This document shows, piece by piece, positions 1 to 8,861 of a stretch of DNA of 39,472 bases (within the stretch, counting starts at the first letter, position 1; each line of letters starts with the position of its first letter). Both the position numbers and the translations under genes were made by a program. Origin of the DNA: an uncultured Flavobacteriales bacterium (GTDB lineage: Bacteria > Bacteroidota > Bacteroidia > Flavobacteriales_D > Sanyastnellaceae). Under the pieces are notes generated by a model. The model was not told the origin of the DNA. It ran no database searches and saw nothing but the letters and a program-made list of their open reading frames with translations. The DNA lies in contig CAJQIB010000018.1 in NCBI GenBank assembly GCA_905478325.1, forward strand, positions 1-39,472, in the 5' to 3' direction.

Positions 1-81
1 TCCTGCTCTTGGTCCTGTTCTTGGTCCTGTTCTTGGTCCTGTTCTTGGTCCTGTTCTTGGTCCTGCTCCTGGTCCTGCTCG
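1..81. repeat. 12-bp tandem repeat in batC tail
   Basis: Six complete 12-bp units plus a partial one, consensus TCCTGTTCTTGG on the plus strand with C/T variants in the outer units. Four central units (13-60) are identical. Read on the minus strand they encode EQDQ repeats. The array begins at the window edge, so its full length is unknown. The unit is a multiple of three, so copy-number change would alter length without a frameshift. Confidence 0.9.
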
Positions 82-530
82 TTTTTCATGCGCATGGCAT
101 ACGACAGGTTGTAACGAGCGGCGTCATGGCGTGGATTTGCTCGTAGAGCCGATTTGTACGCTTCGATGGCTCCGTCCAAATCATCTTCCATGAGCAACGA
201 ATTCCCCGTATTGTGCCAGGCATCTGCTTCCAATGAGGGGTCGCTTGTTTCTTGAGCAGCTCGTTGAAAAGCCTTGCGGGCCTCCAGTGGCTCTCCTTCC
301 TGTTCCATGATACTACGTCCTCGATTGTAGGCCGCAAGCGGCTGCAATTCAGAATGAGTCTCACCCAATGCGAAAAGGCTATCGGCGTTCATCTCGCCCG
401 AACGATAGGCCTCAATGCCATCGATAATGAATTTTTTTGCTTCGAAATCGGTTTGCGCCTGAGCACAAGGGACAGTCGCAGCAAGTGCAACGCATAGTGC
501 GAAGAGATAGGTATGGGGCATCCGATTCAT
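1..530 (-). CDS. batC: BatC-like TPR protein, partial (3' end outside window)
   Basis: Sixth gene of the Bat operon. The start ATG lies inside the batB stop (ATGA overlap), so translation is probably coupled. The product opens with a signal peptide (MNRMPHTYLFALCVALAAT, cleavage near AQAQ), so it should be periplasmic or membrane-associated. TPR-like helices follow (AAYNRGRSIMEQEGEPLEAR; DAWHNTGNSLLMEDDLDGAI; EAYKSALRANPRHDAARYNL). From about residue 150 the protein becomes a strict four-residue repeat EQDQ, encoded by a 12-bp tandem repeat that runs off the window. BatC proteins of Bacteroidota commonly carry an acidic/Gln-rich tail after the TPRs, which fits. TPRs here probably scaffold the VWA proteins BatA and BatB, which is inference. 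The C-terminus cannot be judged. Confidence 0.82.
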   Translation of the reverse strand, partial: MNRMPHTYLFALCVALAATVPCAQAQTDFEAKKFIIDGIEAYRSGEMNADSLFALGETHSELQPLAAYNRGRSIMEQEGEPLEARKAFQRAAQETSDPSLEADAWHNTGNSLLMEDDLDGAIEAYKSALRANPRHDAARYNLSYAMRMKNEQDQEQDQEQDQEQDQEQDQEQDQEQ

Positions 531-1693
531 GATTCATAGGTTTTGACCAGAGAACGGCTTCTTCCTAGTGGTAAACCGACGATGCTTTCGACCAATAGGA
601 GCAAGAGAACGGCAGCAAGGAAATACTGGAATAAATGGGTGTAGTCGGTGTATGAAAGTGTAGCAACCTCCTGCTGGTCCATGGCACGCATGGCATCAAA
701 AATAGGGTTGAGGTTGACCAGTCCTTGGCCAGCAAGAATGAAGGTTCCATTGCCTGTTTCCGCAATTTGAATCAACGTGGCCTCGTCCAGTGCTGTGACG
801 ATGGGTTGGCCCTCTTGGTCTACTTTGAATCCGTTTGAGCGACCGTATCGATCATACAAGGGGATGGGGCCTCCGTTGACTGTTCCCATTCCGATGGTAT
901 GAATTTCAATGGAGGCACCTGCGATTTGTTTTGCAATGTCCACGGCGTCGTCTTCGTGATTCTCACCGTCGGTCAAAACAACAATCATTTTTGATGCCAA
1001 AGACGCGGTGTCAAATCCCTCTTGGCACACTTCCATAGCCCGACCTACCGCCGTTCCTTGAACAGGAACCAATCCGGTACTGACCTGGTTTAAGAATAAT
1101 TTAATGGCACCATAATCAGTCGTGATAGGACATTGTACATACGCATCGCCAGCAAAAACAACGAGTCCAACCCGGTCGCCGTCCAACTGTCCTACCAGAC
1201 GTTCGATGGTCCGCTTTCCCAAATCGAGTCGGCTCATTCCAAGATCTTCGGCCTCCATGCTATTGGATACATCAAGAGCGAGCATGATGTCCACACCCTC
1301 ACTTTTCACTTCGCGCAAGCGCGCTCCCACTTTCAAGTCCATGATGCCGAAAACAGCACAGACCAAAGCCAGCCGCCACAAAGCAAATTTCCACCCCAGA
1401 AGACGTGGTCTCCAAGCGGGCAACGTATTCGGCCAAAGGTGTTCGTCAGCGAGTCTTTTCGCCCAGCGACTCTTGAGGTTGTATGACCAAATAAACAAGA
1501 CTACTGAAGTGGGAATTGCAAGCAAAAGGGGAGCCCAATTCAATTGACCCCATTGAACATTGGGGGCGATTTGTTGAACTCCATACCACACCATGCCCAC
1601 CACAATCCAGAAGACCACCTCGGTCAATACCAAAGCGACACCGGTCGGGAAGACTCGGAATCCGGTGAATTTTTTATCTCCAGTTCTGCTCAT
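527..1693 (-). CDS. batB: BatB-like membrane VWA-domain protein
   Basis: 388-residue membrane protein with a von Willebrand factor A domain. Hydrophobic segments lie at about 15-38, 54-70 and 103-120. The MIDAS motif DVSNS (residues 141-145) is intact, followed by a VWA threonine region (VQGTAVGRAM) and LTDGENHEDD. A final transmembrane helix (FLAAVLLLLLVESIVG) precedes the C-terminus. This is the usual BatA/BatB architecture: the VWA domain faces the periplasm and binds a divalent metal. It overlaps batA upstream and batC downstream by ATGA. Bat proteins have been linked to stress or oxygen tolerance in Bacteroides and Leptospira, but the molecular role is unsettled. Confidence 0.88.
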   Translation of the reverse strand: MSRTGDKKFTGFRVFPTGVALVLTEVVFWIVVGMVWYGVQQIAPNVQWGQLNWAPLLLAIPTSVVLFIWSYNLKSRWAKRLADEHLWPNTLPAWRPRLLGWKFALWRLALVCAVFGIMDLKVGARLREVKSEGVDIMLALDVSNSMEAEDLGMSRLDLGKRTIERLVGQLDGDRVGLVVFAGDAYVQCPITTDYGAIKLFLNQVSTGLVPVQGTAVGRAMEVCQEGFDTASLASKMIVVLTDGENHEDDAVDIAKQIAGASIEIHTIGMGTVNGGPIPLYDRYGRSNGFKVDQEGQPIVTALDEATLIQIAETGNGTFILAGQGLVNLNPIFDAMRAMDQQEVATLSYTDYTHLFQYFLAAVLLLLLVESIVGLPLGRSRSLVKTYES

Positions 1694-2769
1694 AGGATTG
1701 AACGGATGAAGAGGTGACTCAACAAGAATTCGATGAACAACGCCAGCAGTCCTGCCAATGCGAACGGGAAAAACTCTTCTGTTCGTTGATTGTAACGCAA
1801 CACATTGAAGCGGGTTTTCTCCAAGGCGTCAATTTCTTCATAAATGGACTCGAGTTTGGATTGGTTTGTCGCTCTGAAATACTTTCCGCCAGTCGAAGAG
1901 GCAATGGTTTTAAGCGTCTCCTCATCAATTTTAACTTCTATCCAATCATACTGGTATTGGTTGCCCACTTTTCGCACGGGACTCCGAGCTTTTCCAATGG
2001 TGCCAACTCCGACCGTGTAGACACGGATATCATTCAGTTGAGCCAATTGAGCGGCGTCCATTGGTTCGATTTGACCGGCATTGTTGACACCATCAGTCAG
2101 CAAAATAATGACCTTGCTTTTAGCTTCTGAATCACGCAGTCTATTCACGGCAGTAGCCAATCCCATTCCAATGGCTGTTCCCCCTTCAAGTAGCCCCGTT
2201 TCCAAAGATTCAATGCCATTCATAACCACGCGCTGGTCTGTGGTCAACGGAATTTGAGTAAAGGCTTCGCCTTCATACGCCACCACACCAATGCGGTCAT
2301 TGGGCCGTTCTTCCACAAATTGTGAGGCGACCTTTTTGGATGCTTCCAATCGGTTGGGATCGAAGTCTTTACTGAGCATAGACGCGGATAAATCCATGCT
2401 GAGTACGATGTCAATTCCCTCTCGAGTTAAGTCCTCTACAGAGGAGGACGATTGCGGTCTGGCCGAAGCGATGACGAGCAATCCAATGGCCAGCGTGCGC
2501 AGAGCAAAAGGGATTTCAGGGGTGAGTTGATGAATTTTCTGTCTCCAACTTGGTTGGCTTCCCGAAGACTGCCAGCTATGCTGCAATCCGGTTTGGACGG
2601 TTTGCCTGGTGCTCCAAATCCGAAGTAGAAGGTGGACACCAATGAGGAGTCCTGCCCAGAGCCAATGGGGCGATTCCCACTCGAAATGTTGGTGCGCATA
2701 GCGGGCTGCAAGACCTACAATCAATGCGGAAATGGCATGTGGAATTGAGATCCAAAGTGCTCTGTTCAT
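1690..2769 (-). CDS. batA: BatA-like membrane VWA-domain protein
   Basis: 359-residue paralogue of the downstream batB product. Two N-terminal hydrophobic helices (about 8-22 and 36-50), a third near 88-101, then a VWA domain with MIDAS motif DLSAS (126-130), GGTAIGMG and LLTDGVNNAG. A C-terminal membrane helix (FALAGLLALFIEFLLSHLF) is typical of BatA. The VWA domain contains a basic loop before WIEVKIDEETL, as in other Bat VWA proteins. The start ATG overlaps the stop of the upstream gene by four bases. The batA/batB order is assigned by position in the operon, because the two are similar in domain layout. Confidence 0.88.
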   Translation of the reverse strand: MNRALWISIPHAISALIVGLAARYAHQHFEWESPHWLWAGLLIGVHLLLRIWSTRQTVQTGLQHSWQSSGSQPSWRQKIHQLTPEIPFALRTLAIGLLVIASARPQSSSSVEDLTREGIDIVLSMDLSASMLSKDFDPNRLEASKKVASQFVEERPNDRIGVVAYEGEAFTQIPLTTDQRVVMNGIESLETGLLEGGTAIGMGLATAVNRLRDSEAKSKVIILLTDGVNNAGQIEPMDAAQLAQLNDIRVYTVGVGTIGKARSPVRKVGNQYQYDWIEVKIDEETLKTIASSTGGKYFRATNQSKLESIYEEIDALEKTRFNVLRYNQRTEEFFPFALAGLLALFIEFLLSHLFIRSIL

Positions 2770-3749
2770 GATGCAGAATTGGATTCGGATGCTTCTATGT
2801 TGGGAAGCGTTTGTTCCACGAAACGAATGGCTCTTTTGACTACGCGGATGTGGTCATCTGTTGTCGGATTCCATTTGGCGAATTTCACCAAATCCGTTAA
2901 TTCCAAGATATTCAACAGCGTTTCAGCATCTTCAGAAAGTAGGGGGAGGTTGGGGATTCCCCGCTTTATTTCCTCGGTAGAGCGCTCCAAGGCTCGGAAT
3001 TCGAACCGGCCTTCTAAATACCGTCTCAATACTTCGCTGGTGTTTGAATGGTGTTTTTTGACGTCGCCGTTCTCCCAAATCGCATCGGATTCAATGCGCT
3101 CTAGATCTCTGAGAGCCGTGAGGTGTGCAGGTTCGGTGGGTTTGATTACTGTAGGGACCATTTTTTCTTCCGAAAGCTCGCGCGCACGCCACTTTCGAAT
3201 GATCCATACCCAAAGGCCAATCACACAGAGTGCCACGAATATCCAGGGCAGCCACTTCGCAAAGCGCTCGGAAAGGCTCCATTCGGTCGTGCGAATGTCA
3301 GCGGCTCCTGCAATTTTTCCGTCCTCACCACGAGGCGCCAACAGAACGTTCAATTCCAAAGAATTCGAGAAAATGGTATCGGCTCCATACAGGATTCCCA
3401 CGGGGGGAATGGCGATAAACCCACTGTCCCAGCACGTCACCATATACATGCGGCGAATGGCGAATGCAACCGATCCGTTTTCCAAGTCGACGACCAATGT
3501 GTCCGTTTCGAAAGGGCCGAGCAGTTCAAGTCCGCCGGGTATGGAGTCGTTCCAATCGGGCCATGAGAAGTCAGCTTGATTTTGTTCAATGTCGCGCATC
3601 GCCGCAATGGTCAGGCGAGTCTGGTCACCAATGGCGATGGTCGTGGTGTCCAATGCCATCATGACGGACTGCCCGTGCGTTTGTCCAATCATGGAAATCA
3701 GACCCAATGCAAGGGCCACAGTGTGGAGTAGGGAGCGAAGTTTATCCAC
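2766..3749 (-). CDS. Small BatD-like membrane-anchored protein of the Bat operon
   Basis: Lies between the DUF58 gene and batA, where Bacteroidota Bat operons usually carry an anchored protein. It has an N-terminal signal sequence (LLHTVALALGLISMIG, ending near THGQ), a beta-rich extracytoplasmic region, one strong membrane helix (about 168-188 counting from the TTG at 3758; LPWIFVALCVIGLWVWII) and a cytoplasmic helical tail of about 140 residues. The layout resembles a short BatD or DUF4381-like protein, but I do not recognise the family firmly. No ATG exists near the 5' end. TTG at 3758 and GTG at 3749 are both possible; I chose GTG because it overlaps the DUF58 stop by only 8 bases. Confidence 0.65.
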   Translation of the reverse strand: MDKLRSLLHTVALALGLISMIGQTHGQSVMMALDTTTIAIGDQTRLTIAAMRDIEQNQADFSWPDWNDSIPGGLELLGPFETDTLVVDLENGSVAFAIRRMYMVTCWDSGFIAIPPVGILYGADTIFSNSLELNVLLAPRGEDGKIAGAADIRTTEWSLSERFAKWLPWIFVALCVIGLWVWIIRKWRARELSEEKMVPTVIKPTEPAHLTALRDLERIESDAIWENGDVKKHHSNTSEVLRRYLEGRFEFRALERSTEEIKRGIPNLPLLSEDAETLLNILELTDLVKFAKWNPTTDDHIRVVKRAIRFVEQTLPNIEASESNSAS

Positions 3750-4608
3750 GACGATCAAACAATTGCATCAGCGGTTGCACATAGGGCTTGTTGGTCATGA
3801 GGACCGCTTGGTCGACACCGGAACGAACAAACATGGAATTCAAATGCGCTTCGCGTTCCATTTCGGATACCACGTGTTTCTTCCTTGCGCGCTTACTGCT
3901 TGTTTGCATCCAGCGGATTTCAGACGTTTCGGGATCTTGCAACGGCAGCCATCCCACATTGGGAAGCGTTTTGTCAATGGGGTCTGTAACACGCAGGGCG
4001 ACCATGTCGTGTCGACGTCCGGCGTGTTTCAACGATTGTTCGAAGTCGTCATCTCTAAAATCTGAAATCAAAAATGAGATGGTCCTCTTTTTCATTGCAG
4101 AAAGAAAATGACCCAACGCTGAAGCGATGTCCGTTCCCTTTCCATCTGGCTCGATCTCAATGATCTCACGGATAATACGCAGCACATGTGAACGTCCTTT
4201 TTTAGGAGGGATAAATCGCTCAATCCGATCGCTAAACAAGATGGCTCCCACCTTATCGTTGTTGCCCATGGCACTAAATGCAATGACAGCACTGAGTTCT
4301 GCAATCAATTCGCGTTTCGTGCGCTCGCGTGTACCAGACGCATTGGAGGCGCTGACATCGATGAGTAAGAAAACGGTTAATTCACGTTCTTCCTCGAAAA
4401 CCTTCACGTATGGGTGGCCCATTCGGGCTGTCACATTCCAGTCAATGGTCCGGATTTCATCTCCGTGCTGGTATTCGCGGTTTTCGCTGAATGCCATGCC
4501 CCTTCCCTTGAAGGCGCTGTGATACTCACCGGAAAAAATCCGATCGCTCAATCCGCGCGTTTTCAATTCCACGCGACGAACCCGTTGAATCAACTCCGTC
4601 GTATCCAT
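3742..4608 (-). CDS. DUF58 domain protein of the Bat operon
   Basis: 288 residues. It carries the DUF58 signature: RGMAFSENREYQHGDEIRTI followed by DWNVTARMG and VKVFEEERE (about 36-77), then a VWA-like segment with LIDVSAS, where D84, S86 and S88 form a MIDAS-like DxSxS. No signal peptide or membrane helix is visible, so it is probably cytoplasmic. DUF58 proteins pair with MoxR AAA+ ATPases in nearly all operons of this type and are thought to link the ATPase to VWA clients. It starts 22 bases after moxR and overlaps the next gene. The role here is inferred from context. Confidence 0.9.
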   Translation of the reverse strand: MDTTELIQRVRRVELKTRGLSDRIFSGEYHSAFKGRGMAFSENREYQHGDEIRTIDWNVTARMGHPYVKVFEEERELTVFLLIDVSASNASGTRERTKRELIAELSAVIAFSAMGNNDKVGAILFSDRIERFIPPKKGRSHVLRIIREIIEIEPDGKGTDIASALGHFLSAMKKRTISFLISDFRDDDFEQSLKHAGRRHDMVALRVTDPIDKTLPNVGWLPLQDPETSEIRWMQTSSKRARKKHVVSEMEREAHLNSMFVRSGVDQAVLMTNKPYVQPLMQLFDRRG

Positions 4609-4630
4609 GTTGGTTGGTTCATCAAGTTCC

Positions 4631-5728
4631 TCAAGGAACCTGGATGTGGTCCATTATTTCGGTGATAATTTGCTCCTGACTGATGTTTTCCGCTTCTGCT
4701 TCAAACGTCAAGCCGATGCGGTGCCGCATCACATCCATGGCAACCGCACGAACATCTTCAGGCGTTACGTAGCCCCTGTGATTCAAAAATGCATGGGCTT
4801 TGGAAGCGATGCCCAAGCCAATGCTTGCGCGCGGACTCGCACCGAAGCTAATGAGTTGTTTCAGATGACCCAATCCGTGGTTTTCGGGTTGACGCGTCGC
4901 GAACACCAATTCGATGATGTAGCGCTCGACTTTTTCATCCATGTAAATTTCACGGACCAATTCGCGCGCTTTGATCACATCTGCTTTGGAAACTACGGCA
5001 CTAGGTTTGCGCATGCCATCTGCTCTCAGGTTGGCGCGAACAATTTGTTGCTCTTCGTCCTTGGTGGGATAGCCAATAACAACTTTCAATAAAAACCGAT
5101 CCACTTGAGCTTCAGGAAGCGGGTAGGTGCCTTCCTGTTCTACGGGGTTTTGGGTTGCCAAAACCAAGAAAGGAGAGGGTAAATCAAAGGTTTCTGGACC
5201 AATGGTTACTTGACGTTCTTGCATGGCCTCAAGCAATGCGCTCTGAACCTTAGCTGGAGCTCGGTTGATTTCATCGGCCAAAACAAAATTTGAGAAAACG
5301 GGTCCTTTTTTGACCTTGAAGCTTTCCTCCTTTTGATTGTAGATCATGGTCCCAATCAAATCCGCTGGAAGCAAGTCAGGCGTGAATTGAATGCGGCTAA
5401 AATCTGCTTGAATGGCATCCGACAAGCTTTTAATAGCGAGGGTTTTTGCCAATCCAGGAACGCCTTCTAATAGGACATGCCCATTTCCAAATAGACCAAT
5501 AAGGAGCTTGTCCACCATGTCGCGTTGACCGATGATGGTCTTGCTCATTTCCATGCGCAGGAGATCGATGAACTGACTGGCTTTGCCAATGCGCTCATTC
5601 AACGCGCGAATATCAGGGGCTCCTGAATCGACGGGTTGCGGTGCATTTGCTTCAGATGCAACTGAAGTCTCCAATGCAGGTTGGACTGTTCCTGCAATCT
5701 TGGAATCTTTATAATCGTTTTGTTCCAT
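4631..5728 (-). CDS. moxR: MoxR-family AAA+ ATPase
   Basis: First gene of the Bat operon. Of 365 residues, the first 40 are a low-complexity Ala/Pro/Ser-rich extension not usual in the family core. The AAA+ module follows: Walker A GVPGLAKT (89-96), Walker B with LADEI (150-154), sensor-1 region LATQNPVEQEGTYPLPEAQVD, and the C-terminal lid domain (SFGASPRASI, GYVTPEDV). This is the MoxR subgroup pattern. MoxR ATPases are considered chaperone-like remodelers acting with DUF58 and VWA proteins, here supplied by the next genes. The 5' flank (5729-5844) is a divergent intergenic region shared with the MazG-like gene. I found no exact TAnnTTTG box for moxR, only a one-mismatch TATATTCG. Confidence 0.93.
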   Translation of the reverse strand: MEQNDYKDSKIAGTVQPALETSVASEANAPQPVDSGAPDIRALNERIGKASQFIDLLRMEMSKTIIGQRDMVDKLLIGLFGNGHVLLEGVPGLAKTLAIKSLSDAIQADFSRIQFTPDLLPADLIGTMIYNQKEESFKVKKGPVFSNFVLADEINRAPAKVQSALLEAMQERQVTIGPETFDLPSPFLVLATQNPVEQEGTYPLPEAQVDRFLLKVVIGYPTKDEEQQIVRANLRADGMRKPSAVVSKADVIKARELVREIYMDEKVERYIIELVFATRQPENHGLGHLKQLISFGASPRASIGLGIASKAHAFLNHRGYVTPEDVRAVAMDVMRHRIGLTFEAEAENISQEQIITEIMDHIQVP

Positions 5729-5844
5729 GCGTCTAGCGACTCAAAGTCATTTGGGTTGAAAGCCTTGCGAATATACCTTTCGGTTGTCAATCTGCTTCTG
5801 CTGACTTGGTCAAATCATGTTAAACATCTGGAACGAATTTGCTC

Positions 5845-6291
5845 ATGCCTTCTTCACTTAACACACAAACCTCTCTGCCATTTACTTCGATCATCGATGC
5901 TGTTAGGGAATTTCATGATCGATTCGGAATAGCAAATGCACCGTCCTTGAATGGGGCGCTTCCTGCTGATGTGGTTCGTTTACGTCACCGCTTGATGGCT
6001 GAAGAAACGGACGAATACTTGGAAGCAGCGCTGAATCATGATGCCATTGAAGTGGCTGATGCTTTGGGTGATCAACTGTACATATTATGTGGTACGATTT
6101 TAAGTCACGGGATGCAGCATGTGATTGAGGAAGTGTTTCAAGAAATACAGGCTTCAAACATGTCCAAATTGGGTGCTGATGGCAATCCCATTTACCGGGA
6201 AGATGGAAAGGTCATGAAAGGGCCGGGATATTTTCGACCGGACATCGCTGGGGTGCTGGAGACTGCTCAAGCCTCAACCTCTTCTAAATGA
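5845..6291 (+). CDS. MazG-like nucleotide pyrophosphohydrolase (PRA-PH fold)
   Basis: 148 residues from the ATG at 5845; a TTG two codons upstream is possible but less likely. The all-alpha NTP-PPase pattern is clear: an acidic helix EETDEYLEA with the paired EExxE metal ligands, then a second helix VADALGDQLYIL providing the ExxD-type ligand region, and a short C-terminal tail with SKLGADGNP and GYFRPDI. These residues match phosphoribosyl-ATP pyrophosphohydrolase-like proteins such as HisE and MazG relatives. Because no his genes are nearby, a house-cleaning hydrolase of non-canonical nucleotides is more likely than histidine synthesis, but the substrate cannot be read from sequence. It overlaps the DUF4442 gene by ATGA. 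Confidence 0.8.
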   Translation: MPSSLNTQTSLPFTSIIDAVREFHDRFGIANAPSLNGALPADVVRLRHRLMAEETDEYLEAALNHDAIEVADALGDQLYILCGTILSHGMQHVIEEVFQEIQASNMSKLGADGNPIYREDGKVMKGPGYFRPDIAGVLETAQASTSSK

Positions 6292-6806
6292 AGGCTTTTT
6301 TCACGTGGGCCGTCGACAAGGCAAGGGGAGGTCGCCCTTTTTGGCTCAATGTGTTTTTTAAAAAAGCACTTCCTTTCAATGGTCCCCATGGAATTCGAAT
6401 AGTCGAGATGGGCAACTCGTTGGTGAGGGTTTCATTGCCCGATCGCCGGCGCAACAAGAATCATCTCAATGGAATGCATGCCTGCGCGATGGCGACCGCT
6501 TGTGAGTTTACTTCGGGACTTGCAGTACTTGAGCGCTTCAATATGGAGGATTATCGGTTGATCATGCACCGCTTGGAAATGGACTACCACCGCAGGCCAT
6601 CTCGGGGTGCCTGTGAATCCCGTGCAGCAATACCTCAGGCGTTAGAGCAGGAGATCCGCGATGAATTGGCATCTTCAAAGGACCGCGCAAGTCGGTTTTC
6701 TATGGTTTCGGAACTTTTTGACTCAGAGGGGCAGCGTGCAGCGACGGCCACTGTTCATTGGCATGTGAAGCCCTGGGACGCCGTGAAGTTTGGTCGCACA
6801 TCGTGA
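6288..6806 (+). CDS. DUF4442 hotdog-fold protein (thioesterase-like)
   Basis: 172 residues matching the DUF4442 family by the segment NKNHLNGMHACAMATACEFT, which places Asn-His-Gly-Met and the following helix as in hotdog thioesterases. The N-terminus (PFNGPHGIRIVEMGNSLVRV) forms the first strands, and the C-terminal strand TATVHWHVKPW completes the fold. Related proteins are assigned to acyl-CoA or acyl-ACP thioester hydrolysis, but activity has rarely been shown, so the reaction is inferred. No membrane helix or signal peptide is seen. It overlaps the stop of the MazG-like gene (ATGA), suggesting they are translated together. The 88-bp gap to thrS carries that operon's promoter. Confidence 0.72.
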   Translation: MKAFFTWAVDKARGGRPFWLNVFFKKALPFNGPHGIRIVEMGNSLVRVSLPDRRRNKNHLNGMHACAMATACEFTSGLAVLERFNMEDYRLIMHRLEMDYHRRPSRGACESRAAIPQALEQEIRDELASSKDRASRFSMVSELFDSEGQRAATATVHWHVKPWDAVKFGRTS

Positions 6807-6865
6807 TGCCGTCGATTGTCCTGTGGATTATTTGATTGGGTGGGGGTGCGCCGCTTTGCGCTGCG

Positions 6866-6873
6866 TATCTTTG
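6866..6873 (+). promoter_or_regulatory. Bacteroidota -7 promoter box for thrS operon
   Basis: TATCTTTG is an exact match to the Bacteroidota -7 consensus TAnnTTTG, 21 bases before the thrS ATG. No TTTG lies at the expected 19-base spacing upstream, so the -33 part is weak or absent. The predicted transcript starts near 6878 and would have a leader of about 15 bases containing AAAGG. Confidence 0.45.
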
Positions 6874-6894
6874 TGAATCCAATTGAACAAAGGC

Positions 6895-8838
6895 ATGATC
6901 AACATTACCCTTCCCGACGGTTCTACCCGGAAAGTTGAATCTGGCACCACTGCGCACGATATCGCATTGGAGATCAGCGAAGGCTTAGCGCGCAACGTAT
7001 TGGCAGCAGAAGTCAATGGCGAAGTGTGGGACCCCCAACGTGAAATTCACTCAGATGCTTCGTTGAAGCTGCTGACATGGAATGACGATGCGGGCAAAAA
7101 CACCATGTGGCACAGCTCTGCGCATTTGCTGGCGGAGGCGCTGGAAGCGCTTTACCCCGGAGTGAAGTTTTGGGTGGGCCCACCAATTGAGCATGGGTTT
7201 TACTATGATGTTGATTTTGGTGATCAAACGTTTACCGACAAGGATTTCGCAGCTGTCGAGCAGAAGATGCTGGAATTGGCCAAGGCGAAAAACCCTTTTA
7301 TTCGAAAGGAAATCTCAAAGGCAGATGCCATCGCCCTTTTCGAAGCGAAAGGAGATGAGTACAAACTTGATTTGTTGGAAGGGCTCGAGGATGGTACCAT
7401 TACATTGTATACCCAAGGGAACTTCACGGACCTATGCCGTGGACCACACATGCCGCATACGGGATTTGTGAAGGCCGCGAAGGTGATGTCCATTGCGGGT
7501 GCTTATTGGAAAGGCGACGAGTCGAACAAGCAACTCACGCGTGTTTACGGAATCACGTTTCCGAAAAAACAGGAATTGACGGCCTACCTCGAGTTGTTGG
7601 AACAAGCGCGTGCGCGAGATCATCGCAAACTGGGCAAGGAAATGGACTTGTTTGCTTTCTCTGATAAAGTCGGGCAGGGTCTTCCGTTGTGGTTGCCGAA
7701 AGGAGCTGAGTTGCGTTCTCGACTCGAAGATTTTTTGAAGGAGGCACAACGAAAGGCTGGTTACCAGGGAGTCATCACGCCGCACATTGGAAACAAAGAA
7801 CTGTACATCACGAGTGGACACTACGCGAAGTATGGTGCGGATAGCTTTCAGCCGATTCAGACACCTTCGGAAGGAGAAGAGTATTTGCTCAAGCCTATGA
7901 ATTGCCCTCACCACTGTGAGGTGTACAAATCACGTCCGCGCAGTTACCGGGATTTACCTGTTCGATTTGCTGAGTTTGGTACGGTCTATCGCTACGAACA
8001 ATCGGGTGAACTGCATGGATTGACCCGTGTTCGGGGATTCACTCAAGATGATGCCCACATTTTCTGTACGGCGGATCAGGTCAAAGAGGAAGTCAGCAAC
8101 GTCATCGATTTGGTACTCTACATCTTCAAGATTTTGGATTTTGAAGACTTCGTAGTCCAGGTGAGTTTGCGCGATCCTGAGAACCCTGAGAAATACATCG
8201 GTAGCGATGAAAATTGGGAGAAGGCAGAGCGCGCCATCCAAGAAGTGGCGGAAGAAAAGAGCCTAAAGACCATTGTTGAATTGGGTGAAGCGGCATTCTA
8301 TGGTCCCAAATTGGACTTTATGGTACGCGACGCCATCGGTCGGAAATGGCAATTGGGTACTGTGCAGATTGACTACAATTTGCCTGAACGATTTGAATTG
8401 GAATATGTCGGTGCTGACAACAGCAAGCACCGTCCCGTGATGATCCACCGTGCTCCCTTTGGATCGATGGAACGTTTTGTGGCCATATTGATTGAACATT
8501 GCGCTGGAAAATTCCCGCTTTGGCTGACACCGGAACAGGTGAAAATCCTGCCGATTTCAGACCGATTCAACGAATATGCAGAAGGGGTTTCAAAAGTCCT
8601 TGAAAATCACGATATTCGCGCCCTCGTAGATGACAGGTCTGAGAAGGTTGGGAAGAAGATCCGCGATGCGGAACTTGAAAAGATTCCTTACATGCTCATA
8701 GTTGGTGAAAGCGAGGCCGCTGAAGGAACCGTATCTGTGCGCAAGCAGGGAGAAGGAGATATAGGCGGATTGACTGTTGAAGCTTTTGCAGAACGTATTC
8801 GTTCTGAGATTGCAGAGATGCTCAAAAAAGAAGACTGA
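6895..8838 (+). CDS. thrS: Threonyl-tRNA synthetase
   Basis: 647 residues, full length for the family. Attaches threonine to tRNA(Thr). Domains in order: N-terminal TGS domain ([19 protein letters not shown]), editing domain with the zinc-like motif HSSAHLL and the later [10 protein letters not shown], class II catalytic core with motif 2 in [16 protein letters not shown] and the zinc-binding MNCPHHCEV, motif 3 ([11 protein letters not shown]), and the anticodon-binding domain ([10 protein letters not shown] to the end). The start is the ATG at 6895, which fits the conserved TGS N-terminus and is preceded by AAAGG; an in-frame TTG at 6883 would add four residues. It leads an operon with infC, rpmI and rplT, a common bacterial order. 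Confidence 0.97.
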   Translation: MINITLPDGSTRKVESGTTAHDIALEISEGLARNVLAAEVNGEVWDPQREIHSDASLKLLTWNDDAGKNTMWHSSAHLLAEALEALYPGVKFWVGPPIEHGFYYDVDFGDQTFTDKDFAAVEQKMLELAKAKNPFIRKEISKADAIALFEAKGDEYKLDLLEGLEDGTITLYTQGNFTDLCRGPHMPHTGFVKAAKVMSIAGAYWKGDESNKQLTRVYGITFPKKQELTAYLELLEQARARDHRKLGKEMDLFAFSDKVGQGLPLWLPKGAELRSRLEDFLKEAQRKAGYQGVITPHIGNKELYITSGHYAKYGADSFQPIQTPSEGEEYLLKPMNCPHHCEVYKSRPRSYRDLPVRFAEFGTVYRYEQSGELHGLTRVRGFTQDDAHIFCTADQVKEEVSNVIDLVLYIFKILDFEDFVVQVSLRDPENPEKYIGSDENWEKAERAIQEVAEEKSLKTIVELGEAAFYGPKLDFMVRDAIGRKWQLGTVQIDYNLPERFELEYVGADNSKHRPVMIHRAPFGSMERFVAILIEHCAGKFPLWLTPEQVKILPISDRFNEYAEGVSKVLENHDIRALVDDRSEKVGKKIRDAELEKIPYMLIVGESEAAEGTVSVRKQGEGDIGGLTVEAFAERIRSEIAEMLKKED

Positions 8839-8861
8839 ATACTCATTAAATACCACGCGTT

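Noticed and set aside
1-81. Possible CRISPR array
   Set aside because: Units are 12 bp with no spacers and lie in a coding frame.
2779-3579. A 266-residue plus-strand open frame
   Set aside because: Antisense shadow of the BatD-like gene; low-complexity Ser/Arg-rich translation.
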